The notes: a model not told the origin generated them from the letters alone. DNA of 45,090 bases from an uncultured Shinella sp. (GCF_946479415.1 NZ_CAMLFY010000024.1:1-45090), one strand, 5' to 3'; positions 17,312-26,186 are shown, counted from the first letter of the stretch. Numbers and translations are program-made.

Positions 17312-19363
17312 TCAGCGATAAGCGCTATAATCGTCGGCCTCCACATCGGCGAGCTTGCGGGCGTAGAAATGGCCGGCATAGTTCGCGGCGGCGATGATGC
17401 CGGGCGCAAGACAGTCGCCGATCCGCTCCACGCTTTCGATGCCATGATCGGCCCAGGCGCCCGACGCCGCCGACAGATCGTGCCAGAGCGTTGCGACCGG
17501 CAGGCGCGCCGTCACCGGCACCAGGGTGGAACAGGCAATCTCGCGCCGTTTGCCGGAATAGGTGCATTCGATGCTCAGGACATCCGGCCTGAAATCACCG
17601 AGCTGGTGCAGCAGCACGATATCGATGCCGAGTTCGATCAGACGGGTGTGCACGCGGCGCTGTTCAAGCGTGTGATCCGTAAAGGGCGCGACGATGGCGG
17701 CGGGCGTGACGAAGGTGACCTTGCGGCCCGACTGCGCGATCAATTCGGCCAAGACGCTCGCCATATAATAGCGGTCATCATCGAAGACCACGACCGGACC
17801 ATCATTCGGAAGCGCCGCCACCCCGCGCTCGAGAAGCGCATCGACGCCGACGACGGCACTGCCCAACAGGAAGGGCAGGGGTGCGCGGTGCGTCCTGCCG
17901 ACACCGTCGGCACGCCAGCGGGCGCCCGTCGCGATCGCCACATGCCGGATGCCGTAGGAAAGCACATCTTCGGCGGTGAGTGGACTATCGAGATAAAGCT
18001 CGACATTCGGGGCCTGCCGCAGCTGCGTCATGCGCCAGTCGCGCACCCGCGCCCAGGTCGCAAGTCCCGGCAGCTTCGCCTCCTTTGTGACGCGGCCACC
18101 CCATTCGCGCCCGGCCTCCGCGACCGTGACATCCGCGCCGCGCTGGGCAAGCGCGCGTGCAGCCTCAAGCCCCGCCGGCCCGCCGCCGATGACGAGCACG
18201 GCTTCAGGCTTTGCGAGCGACGGAATGATCTCCGGATGCCAACCCTTGCGGGCCTCCTCGCCGACGGTCGGGTTCTGCGTACAGCGCATCGGCACGACCG
18301 TGTTGTCGCCGGCCGTACAGATATTGCAGCCGATGCATTCCCTGATGTCGTCGATGCGGCCCTCTTCGATCTTCTTCGGCAGGAAGGGATCGGCAATCGA
18401 GGGGCGGGCGGCGCCGATGAGGTCGAGCACGCCGCTGCGGATCGCCCGCACCATGGCATCCGGCGAGGTATAGCGGCCGACACCGACGACGGGCTTCGTC
18501 GTCACCGTCTTCACGAACGCCGTATAGGCTTCCTGAAAACCTTCCTGCGAGAAACGGGCGGTCTGGCTGTCGTTCGACCAGTTGGAGAGATTGACGTCCC
18601 AGAGGTCGGGCTCCTCGGCCAACGCGGCAACGACATCACGCCCTTCGCCATCGTGCTGCAGGCCATCGGCGCCCAGCAATTCCTCGACGGCGAAGCGCAC
18701 AGCGATGGCGCAGCGGTCGCCGACGGCATCGCGCGTGTCCGCCAGCACCTCGCGGAACAACCGCAGGCGATTTTCGAAACTGCCGCCATATTCATCGGTT
18801 CGGGAATTGTGCCGTTGCAGCAGGAAGTGCTGAAGCAGCGTCATATCGTGGCCGGCATAGACATAGACGATGTCGAAACCGGCACGCTTTGCCCGGAGCG
18901 CCGCATCGCGGTGCCACTTTCTAAAGGCGGTGATGTCGGCCTTGTCCATGGCCCGCGCCTGCACCGGATCCTCGACATCCACGGCCATGTCCGAAGGTCC
19001 ATAGGGCGCTATGCGGGTCAGGCGGTTGGCGGTGTGGATGCCGTTGTGCACGAGCTGGATTGCCGCGAGGCTGCCATGCGCATGAACGGCCTCCGTCAGC
19101 TCCGTCAGCCGTCCGATATCGTGATCGTCCCAGATGCGCTGCTGGTTGGAGGGCGAAATGTCGGAGGAGGGGTGGATTTCGGTCTCCTGCGTCGAGACCA
19201 CGCCCCAGCCGCCCTCCGCCTTCATCCGGCGAAGCGCAAGGTCCGCCTCGGGATAGCGGTGGCCCATGCCGCTACAGTGCGGCACTTGGTAGAAGCGGTT
19301 GCGCGTGGTGAGCGGGCCGATGCGGACCGGCTCGAACAGAATGTCGTAACGTGGATCGCGCAT
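17312..19363 (-). CDS. trimethylamine-dehydrogenase-like flavoenzyme (TMADH/DMADH/histamine dehydrogenase family)
   Basis: A 683-residue enzyme closely resembling trimethylamine dehydrogenase along its length. The start MRDPRYDILFEP and NRFYQVPHCSG give Cys30, the residue that carries 6-S-cysteinyl FMN. The Tyr/His/Asp active-site set is kept (VYVYAGHD; NWSND). The 4Fe-4S motif is CIGCNIC...C, followed by the ADP-binding half with VLVIGGGPAGLEAAR. Two of the three aromatic residues that cage trimethylamine are changed: position 60 is Glu and the residue after the cluster Cys is Asp, while the central Trp is kept. That pattern is nearer to histamine dehydrogenase, suggesting a primary amine or diamine. 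ATG 19363 has GGGGAGGA upstream. Divergent from TetR. Confidence 0.9.
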   Translation of the reverse strand: MRDPRYDILFEPVRIGPLTTRNRFYQVPHCSGMGHRYPEADLALRRMKAEGGWGVVSTQETEIHPSSDISPSNQQRIWDDHDIGRLTELTEAVHAHGSLAAIQLVHNGIHTANRLTRIAPYGPSDMAVDVEDPVQARAMDKADITAFRKWHRDAALRAKRAGFDIVYVYAGHDMTLLQHFLLQRHNSRTDEYGGSFENRLRLFREVLADTRDAVGDRCAIAVRFAVEELLGADGLQHDGEGRDVVAALAEEPDLWDVNLSNWSNDSQTARFSQEGFQEAYTAFVKTVTTKPVVGVGRYTSPDAMVRAIRSGVLDLIGAARPSIADPFLPKKIEEGRIDDIRECIGCNICTAGDNTVVPMRCTQNPTVGEEARKGWHPEIIPSLAKPEAVLVIGGGPAGLEAARALAQRGADVTVAEAGREWGGRVTKEAKLPGLATWARVRDWRMTQLRQAPNVELYLDSPLTAEDVLSYGIRHVAIATGARWRADGVGRTHRAPLPFLLGSAVVGVDALLERGVAALPNDGPVVVFDDDRYYMASVLAELIAQSGRKVTFVTPAAIVAPFTDHTLEQRRVHTRLIELGIDIVLLHQLGDFRPDVLSIECTYSGKRREIACSTLVPVTARLPVATLWHDLSAASGAWADHGIESVERIGDCLAPGIIAAANYAGHFYARKLADVEADDYSAYR

Positions 19364-19387
19364 GGTCTTCCTCCCCTTGCACCTGCA

Positions 19388-19433
19388 TTTCGGCTATACA
19401 CTTGCATAGTGCTATGCAAGTGTATAGCCGAAA
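19388..19433. promoter_or_regulatory. 46-bp perfect palindrome, probable TetR operator
   Basis: Arms 19388-19409 and 19412-19433 are exact 22-bp reverse complements separated by only TG. The core reads TATACACTTGCATAG and its complement. It lies alone in the 109-bp gap between the divergent TMADH-like gene (start 19363) and the TetR gene (start 19473), so it is well placed to control both. An inner dyad (TTGCATAG/CTATGCAA) could hold one dimer and the outer parts a second. It is longer than most TetR operators. Confidence 0.75.
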
Positions 19434-19472
19434 AAATTGATACGCTCGACCGTTTCGGGATAAGAGGCATCA

Positions 19473-20114
19473 ATGCACGGAGCGGACATGACAGGCGACA
19501 ACGCGTTACCCGACAGTGGAAAACAGCGCGACCTCATCGAGGCGACGTTGGAATGCATTGCCGATCTGGGTATCCAGGGCACGTCCGTGCGCGCCGTCGC
19601 GGCAAAGGCGGGCGTCTCCAATGGTTTGATCCGCCACCACTTCAATAGCAAGGCGAACCTCATCCTCGCCGCTTACCGCCGCACCATCGAGTTGATTTCG
19701 ACCAATTCCATGCGGGAGCTGAAGGCCACCGCCGGAACACCGCATATGCGGCTGCGCCGCTTCATCATCGCCACGCTCGATACACCCGCTTCGGACTCGC
19801 GGTTGCTCTCGCTATGGGCGACTTTCGTCAGCCAGAGCCGGGTCGATCCGGAAATCGCGGCTGTGCGCGAAGAAAGCTATCTGGCGCTCCGGCGTGCCAC
19901 CGAACCCTTGATCGCCGCTGTTTTCGCGGCCGAGGGCCGGCCGCTTTCGGCAGAAGAGGTGGAGAACACGACCGTTACCGTTCACGCAATGCTCGACGGC
20001 TTGTGGATCGAGGCCGGCCTCAGCCAATCGCCAGACGGTGTCGACAAACTGATCGTGCTTGCGATCGAATCCATCGAAAAACTGCTGGATATCCGTCTTA
20101 CGCAGGATCCCTAG
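19473..20114 (+). CDS. TetR-family transcriptional regulator (BetI-like)
   Basis: A 213-residue regulator. The N-terminal HTH (about residues 17-65) contains GTSVRAVAAKAGVSNGLIRHHF, strongly like BetI, and the C-terminal helical domain (RLLSLWATFVSQSRVDPEIAAV) also follows BetI. BetI proteins repress choline/betaine genes; here the neighbour is an amine dehydrogenase, so a methylated-amine or amine-derived inducer is likely. The ATG at 19473 has AGAGG five bases upstream; an ATG at 19488 is an alternative. It ends 15 bp from the convergent siderophore binding-protein gene. Confidence 0.9.
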   Translation: MHGADMTGDNALPDSGKQRDLIEATLECIADLGIQGTSVRAVAAKAGVSNGLIRHHFNSKANLILAAYRRTIELISTNSMRELKATAGTPHMRLRRFIIATLDTPASDSRLLSLWATFVSQSRVDPEIAAVREESYLALRRATEPLIAAVFAAEGRPLSAEEVENTTVTVHAMLDGLWIEAGLSQSPDGVDKLIVLAIESIEKLLDIRLTQDP

Positions 20115-20129
20115 GAAGCCAGGCCGGCG

Positions 20130-21032
20130 TTACTGTCCTCCGGCAAACGCCTCGGTGATCGTGTTGAAGACCCGGACCATGGCCTGCGCGCCGCCGGCGG
20201 CGATGTAGAAATCACCCGAAGGCAGATAGACGACCTGGCCTTTCTGCCAGGCGGTCGTCGCGGCGACGAGTTCGTTGTCCAACGTCGTCCTGGCGTTCTG
20301 CTCGCTTGAGCCGATGGCCGCGGCGCGATCAAGCACGATCAGCCAGTCCGGATTGGCGTTGCGGATGAATTCGAAGGAAACGGCTTCACCATGCGTCGCA
20401 GCCTCGACATCGGCAATTGCGGCCGGCAATGCCAATGAGCGATGCAGCCAGCCGAAACGTGACCCAGGACCATAGGCCGAGATCTTCGGACCGTTGGTCA
20501 TCACGATCAGTGCCGTGCCCTTGCCGGCCACGGCCGTACGGGCCGCATTCGCAGCCGCCGTCAGTTCGTTGCCGGCTTCAGCGGCCTCGGCTTCCCTGGC
20601 GAAGAGTTTTCCATAGGTCTCGATGCGCTCCAGTGCCTGCTCGAGAAGGTCGTCGCCATCCATGGTCATGTCGATCGCGGGGGCAACCCGGGCAGCGGCT
20701 TCGACCTTCGTCGACGAGCGGCCGCCGAGGATGATGAGATCGGGAGCGAGTGCGCTCAACGCCTCCAGGTCCGGCTCGAAAATATCGCCGACGGCAGTAG
20801 ACTTTGCCTTCAGCCCTGCAAGCTCAGGCAGGTAGAGATTGGAGGGCAGGCCGGCCATGACGACACCCAGCCGGTCGAGCGTATCCACGGCCGCGATATC
20901 GAAAACGGCAACCGTGCCGACCGGTGACGCGACGGTTTTAGGACCGGCAGCGGTCGTAATCTCCATATCGGCGGCGGCCACGGCAGTGGCGCCGAGCAGC
21001 ATCAGGGCAAGCAAAGCGAAGATCTTAGGCAT
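20130..21032 (-). CDS. siderophore ABC substrate-binding protein (FatB/CeuE/YclQ type)
   Basis: A 300-residue periplasmic binding protein of the helical-backbone (TroA/FhuD-like) fold. The signal peptide is residues 1-20 (LALMLLGATAVAAA). The body starts VAVFDIAAVDTLDRLGV and has EPDLEALSALAPDLIILGGR, the FatB/CeuE/YclQ pattern known for petrobactin and other catecholate ligands. ATG 21032 is used because the 44 upstream codons overlap AsbF and carry no signal. It is 41 bp after asbF and is probably the last gene of the siderophore operon. No permease or ATPase partner gene is in the window, so these must be elsewhere. Confidence 0.9.
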   Translation of the reverse strand: MPKIFALLALMLLGATAVAAADMEITTAAGPKTVASPVGTVAVFDIAAVDTLDRLGVVMAGLPSNLYLPELAGLKAKSTAVGDIFEPDLEALSALAPDLIILGGRSSTKVEAAARVAPAIDMTMDGDDLLEQALERIETYGKLFAREAEAAEAGNELTAAANAARTAVAGKGTALIVMTNGPKISAYGPGSRFGWLHRSLALPAAIADVEAATHGEAVSFEFIRNANPDWLIVLDRAAAIGSSEQNARTTLDNELVAATTAWQKGQVVYLPSGDFYIAAGGAQAMVRVFNTITEAFAGGQ

Positions 21033-21073
21033 GGATTCTCTCTTGGTGTCCGCCACCGTATTGTTGGAGATGC

Positions 21074-21907
21074 TCAGCTTGCGTTTCGCAACAGGATAGC
21101 ACTGGCGTCTCCGAGCTTCTGCCGGTCGTGGCGCAGCACATCCAGGCAATCGGCACCGAACCATTCCAGCGAGGCCTCGACCGTATCGTCCCCGGCAAGC
21201 TCCTCCAGGAAGGGGCCGTAATCCACGGCACCCTCGAAAAGCCGTGTCATGCCATCACGCCGACCCGCCGGAGCGTAGACATTTGCCGGCTCGAAAACGG
21301 CAAGATCGCCCCGGGCACGAATATTCTTGAAGTGATAATGACGCACATGCGGACGGATCAGCCGGTGGAAGATGACGGGATCATCGCCGCCCTCCCAGAC
21401 GTGCAGCGTATCGAAATTGATCCCGAAAGCCGGATGGTCGACTTCCTCGATCAATCGCAGCGTCGAGGCGCCGCAATCGGCCAATGTATTCGGATGGGTT
21501 TCGGCAAGCAGCGACAGGCCATGATCGGCCGCCAGCGCGGCCAGTTCACGCAGCCGCGCTGCGATCCTTCGACGTTCATCCGCGTCCGTCCGCGCGCTCG
21601 CCTTGCTGCCGGCGAAGGTGCGGATCTTGCGCGTCTGCCAGCGCCGGGCAAGCCGCACGAGTGCGAACATACGCCGCCGCAACTCCACTGGATCGGCCTC
21701 CAGCGGCAGGTAGTCGCTCACCATGGGAACATGAAGGCCAAGCGCGGAGAGCCATTCGCCGTTCCGCTCCGGGCGGTGCTCCAGACTGCGGGCATGCACG
21801 CCCCACAGTTCGATCCCGTCGAAGCCGCTCGCCCGCGCGAAGGCTGCGATCTCATCGAGCGAGATGAGGTGGTGACGGAAGGTGATGGTGCAGAGCGAAA
21901 GCCTCAT
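21074..21907 (-). CDS. asbF: 3-dehydroshikimate dehydratase, AsbF-type
   Basis: A 277-residue TIM-barrel enzyme (xylose-isomerase-like) that makes 3,4-dihydroxybenzoate from 3-dehydroshikimate for petrobactin. Similarity to Bacillus AsbF is evident at the start (MRLSLCTITFRHHLIS), in GFDGIELWGVHA, KIRTFAGSK, LLAETHPNTL, INFDTLHVWE, HYHFKNI, VFEPANVYA and ASLEWFG, which together carry the expected Glu, Asp, His and Glu metal ligands. Length equals the family's. Its start overlaps the AsbD-AsbE stop as ATGA. This enzyme makes the unusual 3,4-catechol and is the best single marker for petrobactin-like chemistry. Confidence 0.95.
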   Translation of the reverse strand: MRLSLCTITFRHHLISLDEIAAFARASGFDGIELWGVHARSLEHRPERNGEWLSALGLHVPMVSDYLPLEADPVELRRRMFALVRLARRWQTRKIRTFAGSKASARTDADERRRIAARLRELAALAADHGLSLLAETHPNTLADCGASTLRLIEEVDHPAFGINFDTLHVWEGGDDPVIFHRLIRPHVRHYHFKNIRARGDLAVFEPANVYAPAGRRDGMTRLFEGAVDYGPFLEELAGDDTVEASLEWFGADCLDVLRHDRQKLGDASAILLRNAS

Positions 21908-23196
21908 CGCGCGGCCCTCCGCGCTTCCGGTGCATATTCAACGGGGAAGCATTGCGCGCACCACAGGTCGAAGATTTCACCGAGCTTGCGCTTGAGCTTG
22001 AATTCCTGCGCGTCGATCTCGTCGATCCGCTTGAGCACGCCGGCGGCGAGCGTCGCATCGGCCGTCTGACCAAGCTTCATGCAGTCATAGTGCAGGGTTT
22101 TCAGCAGCTGTATCAACGCTTCGATCTCATCGCACCACGGGTCGAATTCCGCCGCCGGCAACTTCAGCGCGCGCCAGAAATAGGCGAGCCCGTGCTCATA
22201 GGCATATTTGCGGATGGTGATGACCGGCAGTTCACGCACGGCAAGCGGCAGATCGGCAGGCGTCAGCCCGTCGCGGCCGGAAAGATGCGCGCGCACGATC
22301 GCGCGCAGACGATCGGCGAGCGGATTGTCGTGCGGCCGGAAGCAAGCCTCGAAATAGGCGCGCACATCCGCATCGTCAGGCGCATGAGCCTTACTTCCAT
22401 CGAAGGCATAGCCGCCGGCGACGGTCGGCTGGCGCACGGCGTTCAGCACCGTCTCACGGGCGATCTCACCCTCCCAGCGGTAATCCGGGTCCAGCACGCT
22501 GAACATTGCCGGGTTTTCCGAGGTCTCCAGCATCAGATAATGCGGGAAGGGATTCTGGTTGAACTTGTTCTCGCGCTCGGGGAGGTGAAACATGTCGAGC
22601 ATGACCATCACGCTTCCCTCGGACGGCCGGCCGGCGATACGTGCCAGAAGGGTCTCGATATTCTCCTCCTTCGAGCGCGTTGCATCGTACCAGTCCTCGA
22701 CGGCAACGCCGTAAAGGCGTTCGAACCAGGTCTTGAAGAAATCCTGCGTGATACCCGGTCCGTGATAGAGCAGCTGCGCGCGCTCACTGATGGCAAAGGG
22801 CGTATCCCAGATGCCGAAATAGAATGGCCGGTGATCGAGCTTACGCTTTTTCAGGCCATCGCAAAGGCAACTGACGAAGCAATGGACCTTGATGTCATAG
22901 TCCAGCTCGCCATGCACGCCTTCGCCCGTAACGGGCACCATGGCCGGAACAGTGCCCCGGGCCAATAGCCCCGCAAGGTCAGCGACGGTGGTAATATCCT
23001 GCCGGCTGATGATTTCCTCAGGCACGCTCAGGCCGAATTCGAGCTCCAGATTGAGGAAAATCTGCAGGATCAGCACGGAGTCGAGATAGAGGTCCTCGTT
23101 GAGCCGCGCTTCCGGCGCAAAGCCCGCGAGATGCGGATGGTTCATATGCTCGGCAAGGACCGTGCGGATGGCGGCGATGATATCGGCTTCGCTCAT
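21904..23196 (-). CDS. asbD/asbE: AsbD-AsbE fusion: carrier protein plus aryl transferase
   Basis: A 430-residue protein. Residues about 1-88 are an acyl carrier domain like AsbD, with the pantetheine-bearing Ser40 in RLNEDLYLDSVLILQ. From about residue 95 to the end it matches AsbE (DUF6005-type), the enzyme that transfers 3,4-dihydroxybenzoate from the carrier to spermidine; visible AsbE-like segments are HCFVSCLCDGLKKRK and FYFGIWDTPFA. In Bacillus these are two genes of about 91 and 327 codons; here they form one frame with no strong SD at the junction. The ATG at 23196 has AAGGAGG upstream and overlaps the previous stop (ATGA). The fusion would keep the loaded carrier next to its acceptor enzyme. 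Confidence 0.88.
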   Translation of the reverse strand: MSEADIIAAIRTVLAEHMNHPHLAGFAPEARLNEDLYLDSVLILQIFLNLELEFGLSVPEEIISRQDITTVADLAGLLARGTVPAMVPVTGEGVHGELDYDIKVHCFVSCLCDGLKKRKLDHRPFYFGIWDTPFAISERAQLLYHGPGITQDFFKTWFERLYGVAVEDWYDATRSKEENIETLLARIAGRPSEGSVMVMLDMFHLPERENKFNQNPFPHYLMLETSENPAMFSVLDPDYRWEGEIARETVLNAVRQPTVAGGYAFDGSKAHAPDDADVRAYFEACFRPHDNPLADRLRAIVRAHLSGRDGLTPADLPLAVRELPVITIRKYAYEHGLAYFWRALKLPAAEFDPWCDEIEALIQLLKTLHYDCMKLGQTADATLAAGVLKRIDEIDAQEFKLKRKLGEIFDLWCAQCFPVEYAPEARRAAR

Positions 23197-26186
23197 TCGG
23201 CGGCCTCCTTGCGCGGGGTGAATTCGCCGGCGGCAAAGCGCGCGGCGACCTCACGCCGGCTGATCTTGCCATTCGCCTGGCGCGGGACCTCATCGACCTG
23301 CACGATCTCGGTCGGCAATTGATGCGAGGCCAGGCGCGGCATGCACCAGGCGCGGATATCCTGAGGCGAAACGGCCTCTGTCGCCGAAAAGATCAAGCCG
23401 ACGCGCTCGCCGGCAAAACGATCCTCGCGGCGGAAGGCGACCGCATCCGTGATGCCGGGCATGGTCATGACCGCCTCTTCGACCTGGGCCGGATAGACGT
23501 TAAGGCCGGAGACGTTGATCATATCGTCAAGCCGCGAGACGAAGACGAGCATGCCATCCGCACGGCGGTAGCCCAGGTCCCGCGTCGCGATCGCCCGCCC
23601 GTTGCGCGTCACGACGATCTCGCCGGGGTCATCGGCGGCAGCGCCGGTTTCAAGCGACAGGTGCGGCAATACAAAACCCATGTCGCCGGCGGCGGTCAGG
23701 TCGGGATTGATCGCGATGCATCCGGCCTCCGAGCAACCATATTGCTGGAAGACATGCTCCGCTTTCGCGCGGATCGTCCCGAACCAGGCGTCCGGCAGCA
23801 GCGTACCGGAGGTCATGACCGCGTGCAGCCTTTCCCCTTCCGGCATCAGGCGCGCGAGCGTGTGCAGGATCGCCGGCGAGGAATAGAGCAGGGGACGCTC
23901 GGTTTCCCGCAGGCGGCGCAGCAGATACTTCGGATTGGCCGTGTTGAGAATGAGCGGCGTCTGGCCGCGCTCGAGCGCGACAAGGATGCCGCAGATCAAG
24001 CCGTAGGAATGGGTTGTCGGGCAGGCGACGACCGGCGTCATCGTTTCCGGCTCGCGGAAGGTATCGACATAGCTGCGCACCTCGGCGTCGATCTCCGACC
24101 AGCTTCGCGCGATGCATTTGGGAGCGCCCGTCGTGCCCGAGCTCATCTGTAGAAGCTGGCCTTCACCGCCGATGCGCTCTCCAATCTCCTCCGGGATCAC
24201 GCTGTTGTAGTAGAGCCGGTCGCAGCCGGCCGTGCGTGCCAGCGACAGCGCCGCCTCGTAGGGCGTGCCGGGATGAATCGGCAGCACGCTTATCCCGCGC
24301 GCGCGAATGGCGAAGAAGAGGGCGAGCCAATCGGCCGTCTCAGGGAAGCAGACGGCGAGCCGCCCGCCCGCCGCGCGGTCGAGGCCCGCGGCCTGCGCCA
24401 TAGCCTCGATACGATCTTCGAATTCGGCCTGTGTGTAGGAGCGGTCGTCAATCTGCAACATGGGTCCTCCTGTGGCCCGCTTTTCGGGCGCAAAGGGATT
24501 GGGAATGGCGTGGTGATATTCGGGTGCGGCCGCGAGCAGCTTGCGCACCATCAGCGATTCCGTGCGGATGGTACGGGCGCGGTGGCCGAGCTTCGCCTGA
24601 CGGTCGGCAAGGCCGTGTTCGGCAGCATAGGTTTCGAAGCGCCGGGCGATCTGCGTCCACAGCGCGTCCTCGTTCGCATAACCGGCGATTTCGAGAAGAT
24701 GGGTGAGGTCGGTGAGATTGTGGACGAAGAGGGTATCCATGACGAGCTCGCGCAGCATGTCGAGCGAATTCGTCCAGTAGTAGTCATCTGGTTCCGCGGT
24801 GGCATAGACGGGGTCGAGTGCGGCAAAATCGGGTGCAAGCCGCGGAGCACGCAGGAAGGCCGGCGCATATTCCATGCTTTCGTGGAAATCGCGCAGGATC
24901 AGCCGCTCCGGCCAGCCATCGCGATGCACGAGCAGCATGTTCTGCGCATGCGCCTCCAGGGCGATGCCATGGTTGACCAGCAGGTGCCAGACCGGGAGGA
25001 CTGCGACCTCGACGAGGCGTGCGAACCAGGCATCCACGCCATGACGGGCAAGCCACGGCGCGATGAAAGGTTTCTCGTCCGCCTCGAACACGGCAAGCGC
25101 ATTGAACGGCACGACCGCTTCGCCGGGACGTAGCGTCGCCTCCGCGCTGTCGCGCCAGATAACGGCGATTTCTCCGGCAAGGGGGCCGTCGCGGTCGGCG
25201 ATGATACCGGCATATTCCTTGAGGATCGTCAGCGGATAACGATCCTTAAACACGGGATCGCCAGCCACGACGCGACCGATCCATTCGGAGAGGACAGGCG
25301 CTGTGCAGACGGAATGCGGCGCGAGGATCCGGCGCGAGGATGTATTGACGATGCCGAGTGAAAGCTTGACGCTTGCGCGCTGCGGGGCATTGAGATTGTG
25401 CAGCGAGCGTATGGACTGGCTTGCGACATAACGGTCTCCCGCCGGCCCCAGGAAATGAGCCTCGCCGGATGCAAGCCAGCCGGCCAACCGCTCGTCCTTC
25501 AAATGGTTCCATTGCCAGGGATGCAGCGGCATGAGGCCGAAATCTGCGCCGGAGATGCCGAGCGCATCCCGATGCGATTGAAGCTCGGCGTAGGTCTCCG
25601 CACCGAGTTCACCGTTCCAGAACGCATCCTCATCGATGGGCAGCGCCTGCTTCAAGCGGCGACGGGCGACAAGCAGCCAGACGAGACGGAACGGCGTGTT
25701 CGCCTCCGGTCCGTAGGCGCGGTTGTCGTCCATCGTGAACCCCGCACGTGCCTTATAGCAGGGATGATAGGGATGGCCTTCGTCAAGCGCAGCCTCGATG
25801 CCCGCGAAAGACAGTGTGCGCCGATCGCGCGGCACGATTTCCTCGCGGTTCCAACGGGCGAACGCGACGGTCAGGTTCAGTTCCGATAGTAATCTCTCGC
25901 GGTTTTCCGACGGGCCGGGCAGGGCCGCGACAAGATCCGGAAGGCTCGCTGCGGTCCAATCATCCGAGATCCGGCATTCGACGGAGAACGGCCGAATGCG
26001 CGGACGGCCAAACGGGCCGATGACGGCACGGCAACGATAAGCCCGGCCACCGAGTTGCCAGACGAGCCTTTCCGGCGCGACGACGTCGCGTACCGGCACC
26101 ACGAGGCGCTCGAAAATGAGGGCGGCAACAAGCTGGTGCAGCACGCGGTCGTCTGGCCGGTTTGCATCCTCAAGAGGCAATGGCAT
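23193..26186 (-). CDS. asbB/asbC: AsbB-AsbC fusion: NIS synthetase plus 3,4-dihydroxybenzoate-AMP ligase
   Basis: A 997-residue protein. Residues 1 to about 560 form an IucA/IucC-type NRPS-independent siderophore synthetase, with GHPYHPCYKARAGF at 137-150 and the later ALEAHAQNMLL. Residues 576-997 are an AMP ligase like AsbC: QMSSGTTGAPKC (ATP loop), QYGCSEAG, DLGYRRADGM and the catalytic Lys in QANGKISRRE. In Bacillus AsbB (about 608 aa) and AsbC (about 412 aa) are separate. The start ATG 26186 has GGGAGG upstream and lies within the asbA 3' end (17-bp overlap). An internal SD plus ATG at 24461 precedes the ligase domain in the same frame, so a free 422-residue ligase could also be made. 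Confidence 0.9.
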   Translation of the reverse strand: MPLPLEDANRPDDRVLHQLVAALIFERLVVPVRDVVAPERLVWQLGGRAYRCRAVIGPFGRPRIRPFSVECRISDDWTAASLPDLVAALPGPSENRERLLSELNLTVAFARWNREEIVPRDRRTLSFAGIEAALDEGHPYHPCYKARAGFTMDDNRAYGPEANTPFRLVWLLVARRRLKQALPIDEDAFWNGELGAETYAELQSHRDALGISGADFGLMPLHPWQWNHLKDERLAGWLASGEAHFLGPAGDRYVASQSIRSLHNLNAPQRASVKLSLGIVNTSSRRILAPHSVCTAPVLSEWIGRVVAGDPVFKDRYPLTILKEYAGIIADRDGPLAGEIAVIWRDSAEATLRPGEAVVPFNALAVFEADEKPFIAPWLARHGVDAWFARLVEVAVLPVWHLLVNHGIALEAHAQNMLLVHRDGWPERLILRDFHESMEYAPAFLRAPRLAPDFAALDPVYATAEPDDYYWTNSLDMLRELVMDTLFVHNLTDLTHLLEIAGYANEDALWTQIARRFETYAAEHGLADRQAKLGHRARTIRTESLMVRKLLAAAPEYHHAIPNPFAPEKRATGGPMLQIDDRSYTQAEFEDRIEAMAQAAGLDRAAGGRLAVCFPETADWLALFFAIRARGISVLPIHPGTPYEAALSLARTAGCDRLYYNSVIPEEIGERIGGEGQLLQMSSGTTGAPKCIARSWSEIDAEVRSYVDTFREPETMTPVVACPTTHSYGLICGILVALERGQTPLILNTANPKYLLRRLRETERPLLYSSPAILHTLARLMPEGERLHAVMTSGTLLPDAWFGTIRAKAEHVFQQYGCSEAGCIAINPDLTAAGDMGFVLPHLSLETGAAADDPGEIVVTRNGRAIATRDLGYRRADGMLVFVSRLDDMINVSGLNVYPAQVEEAVMTMPGITDAVAFRREDRFAGERVGLIFSATEAVSPQDIRAWCMPRLASHQLPTEIVQVDEVPRQANGKISRREVAARFAAGEFTPRKEAAE
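24459..24471 (-). promoter_or_regulatory. internal SD and ATG before the AsbC domain
   Basis: On the minus strand AGGAGGA (24465-24471) lies three bases before an in-frame ATG (24459-24461) that begins MLQIDDRSY, the natural N-terminus of an AsbC-type ligase. The SD is read as codons for T-G-G of the fused protein. It may be a relic of separate genes or a working internal start. Confidence 0.6.

Noticed and set aside
17294..19648. Plus-strand ORF of 784 codons
   Set aside because: Antisense to the TMADH-like gene, and runs through the palindrome and into the TetR gene in another frame.
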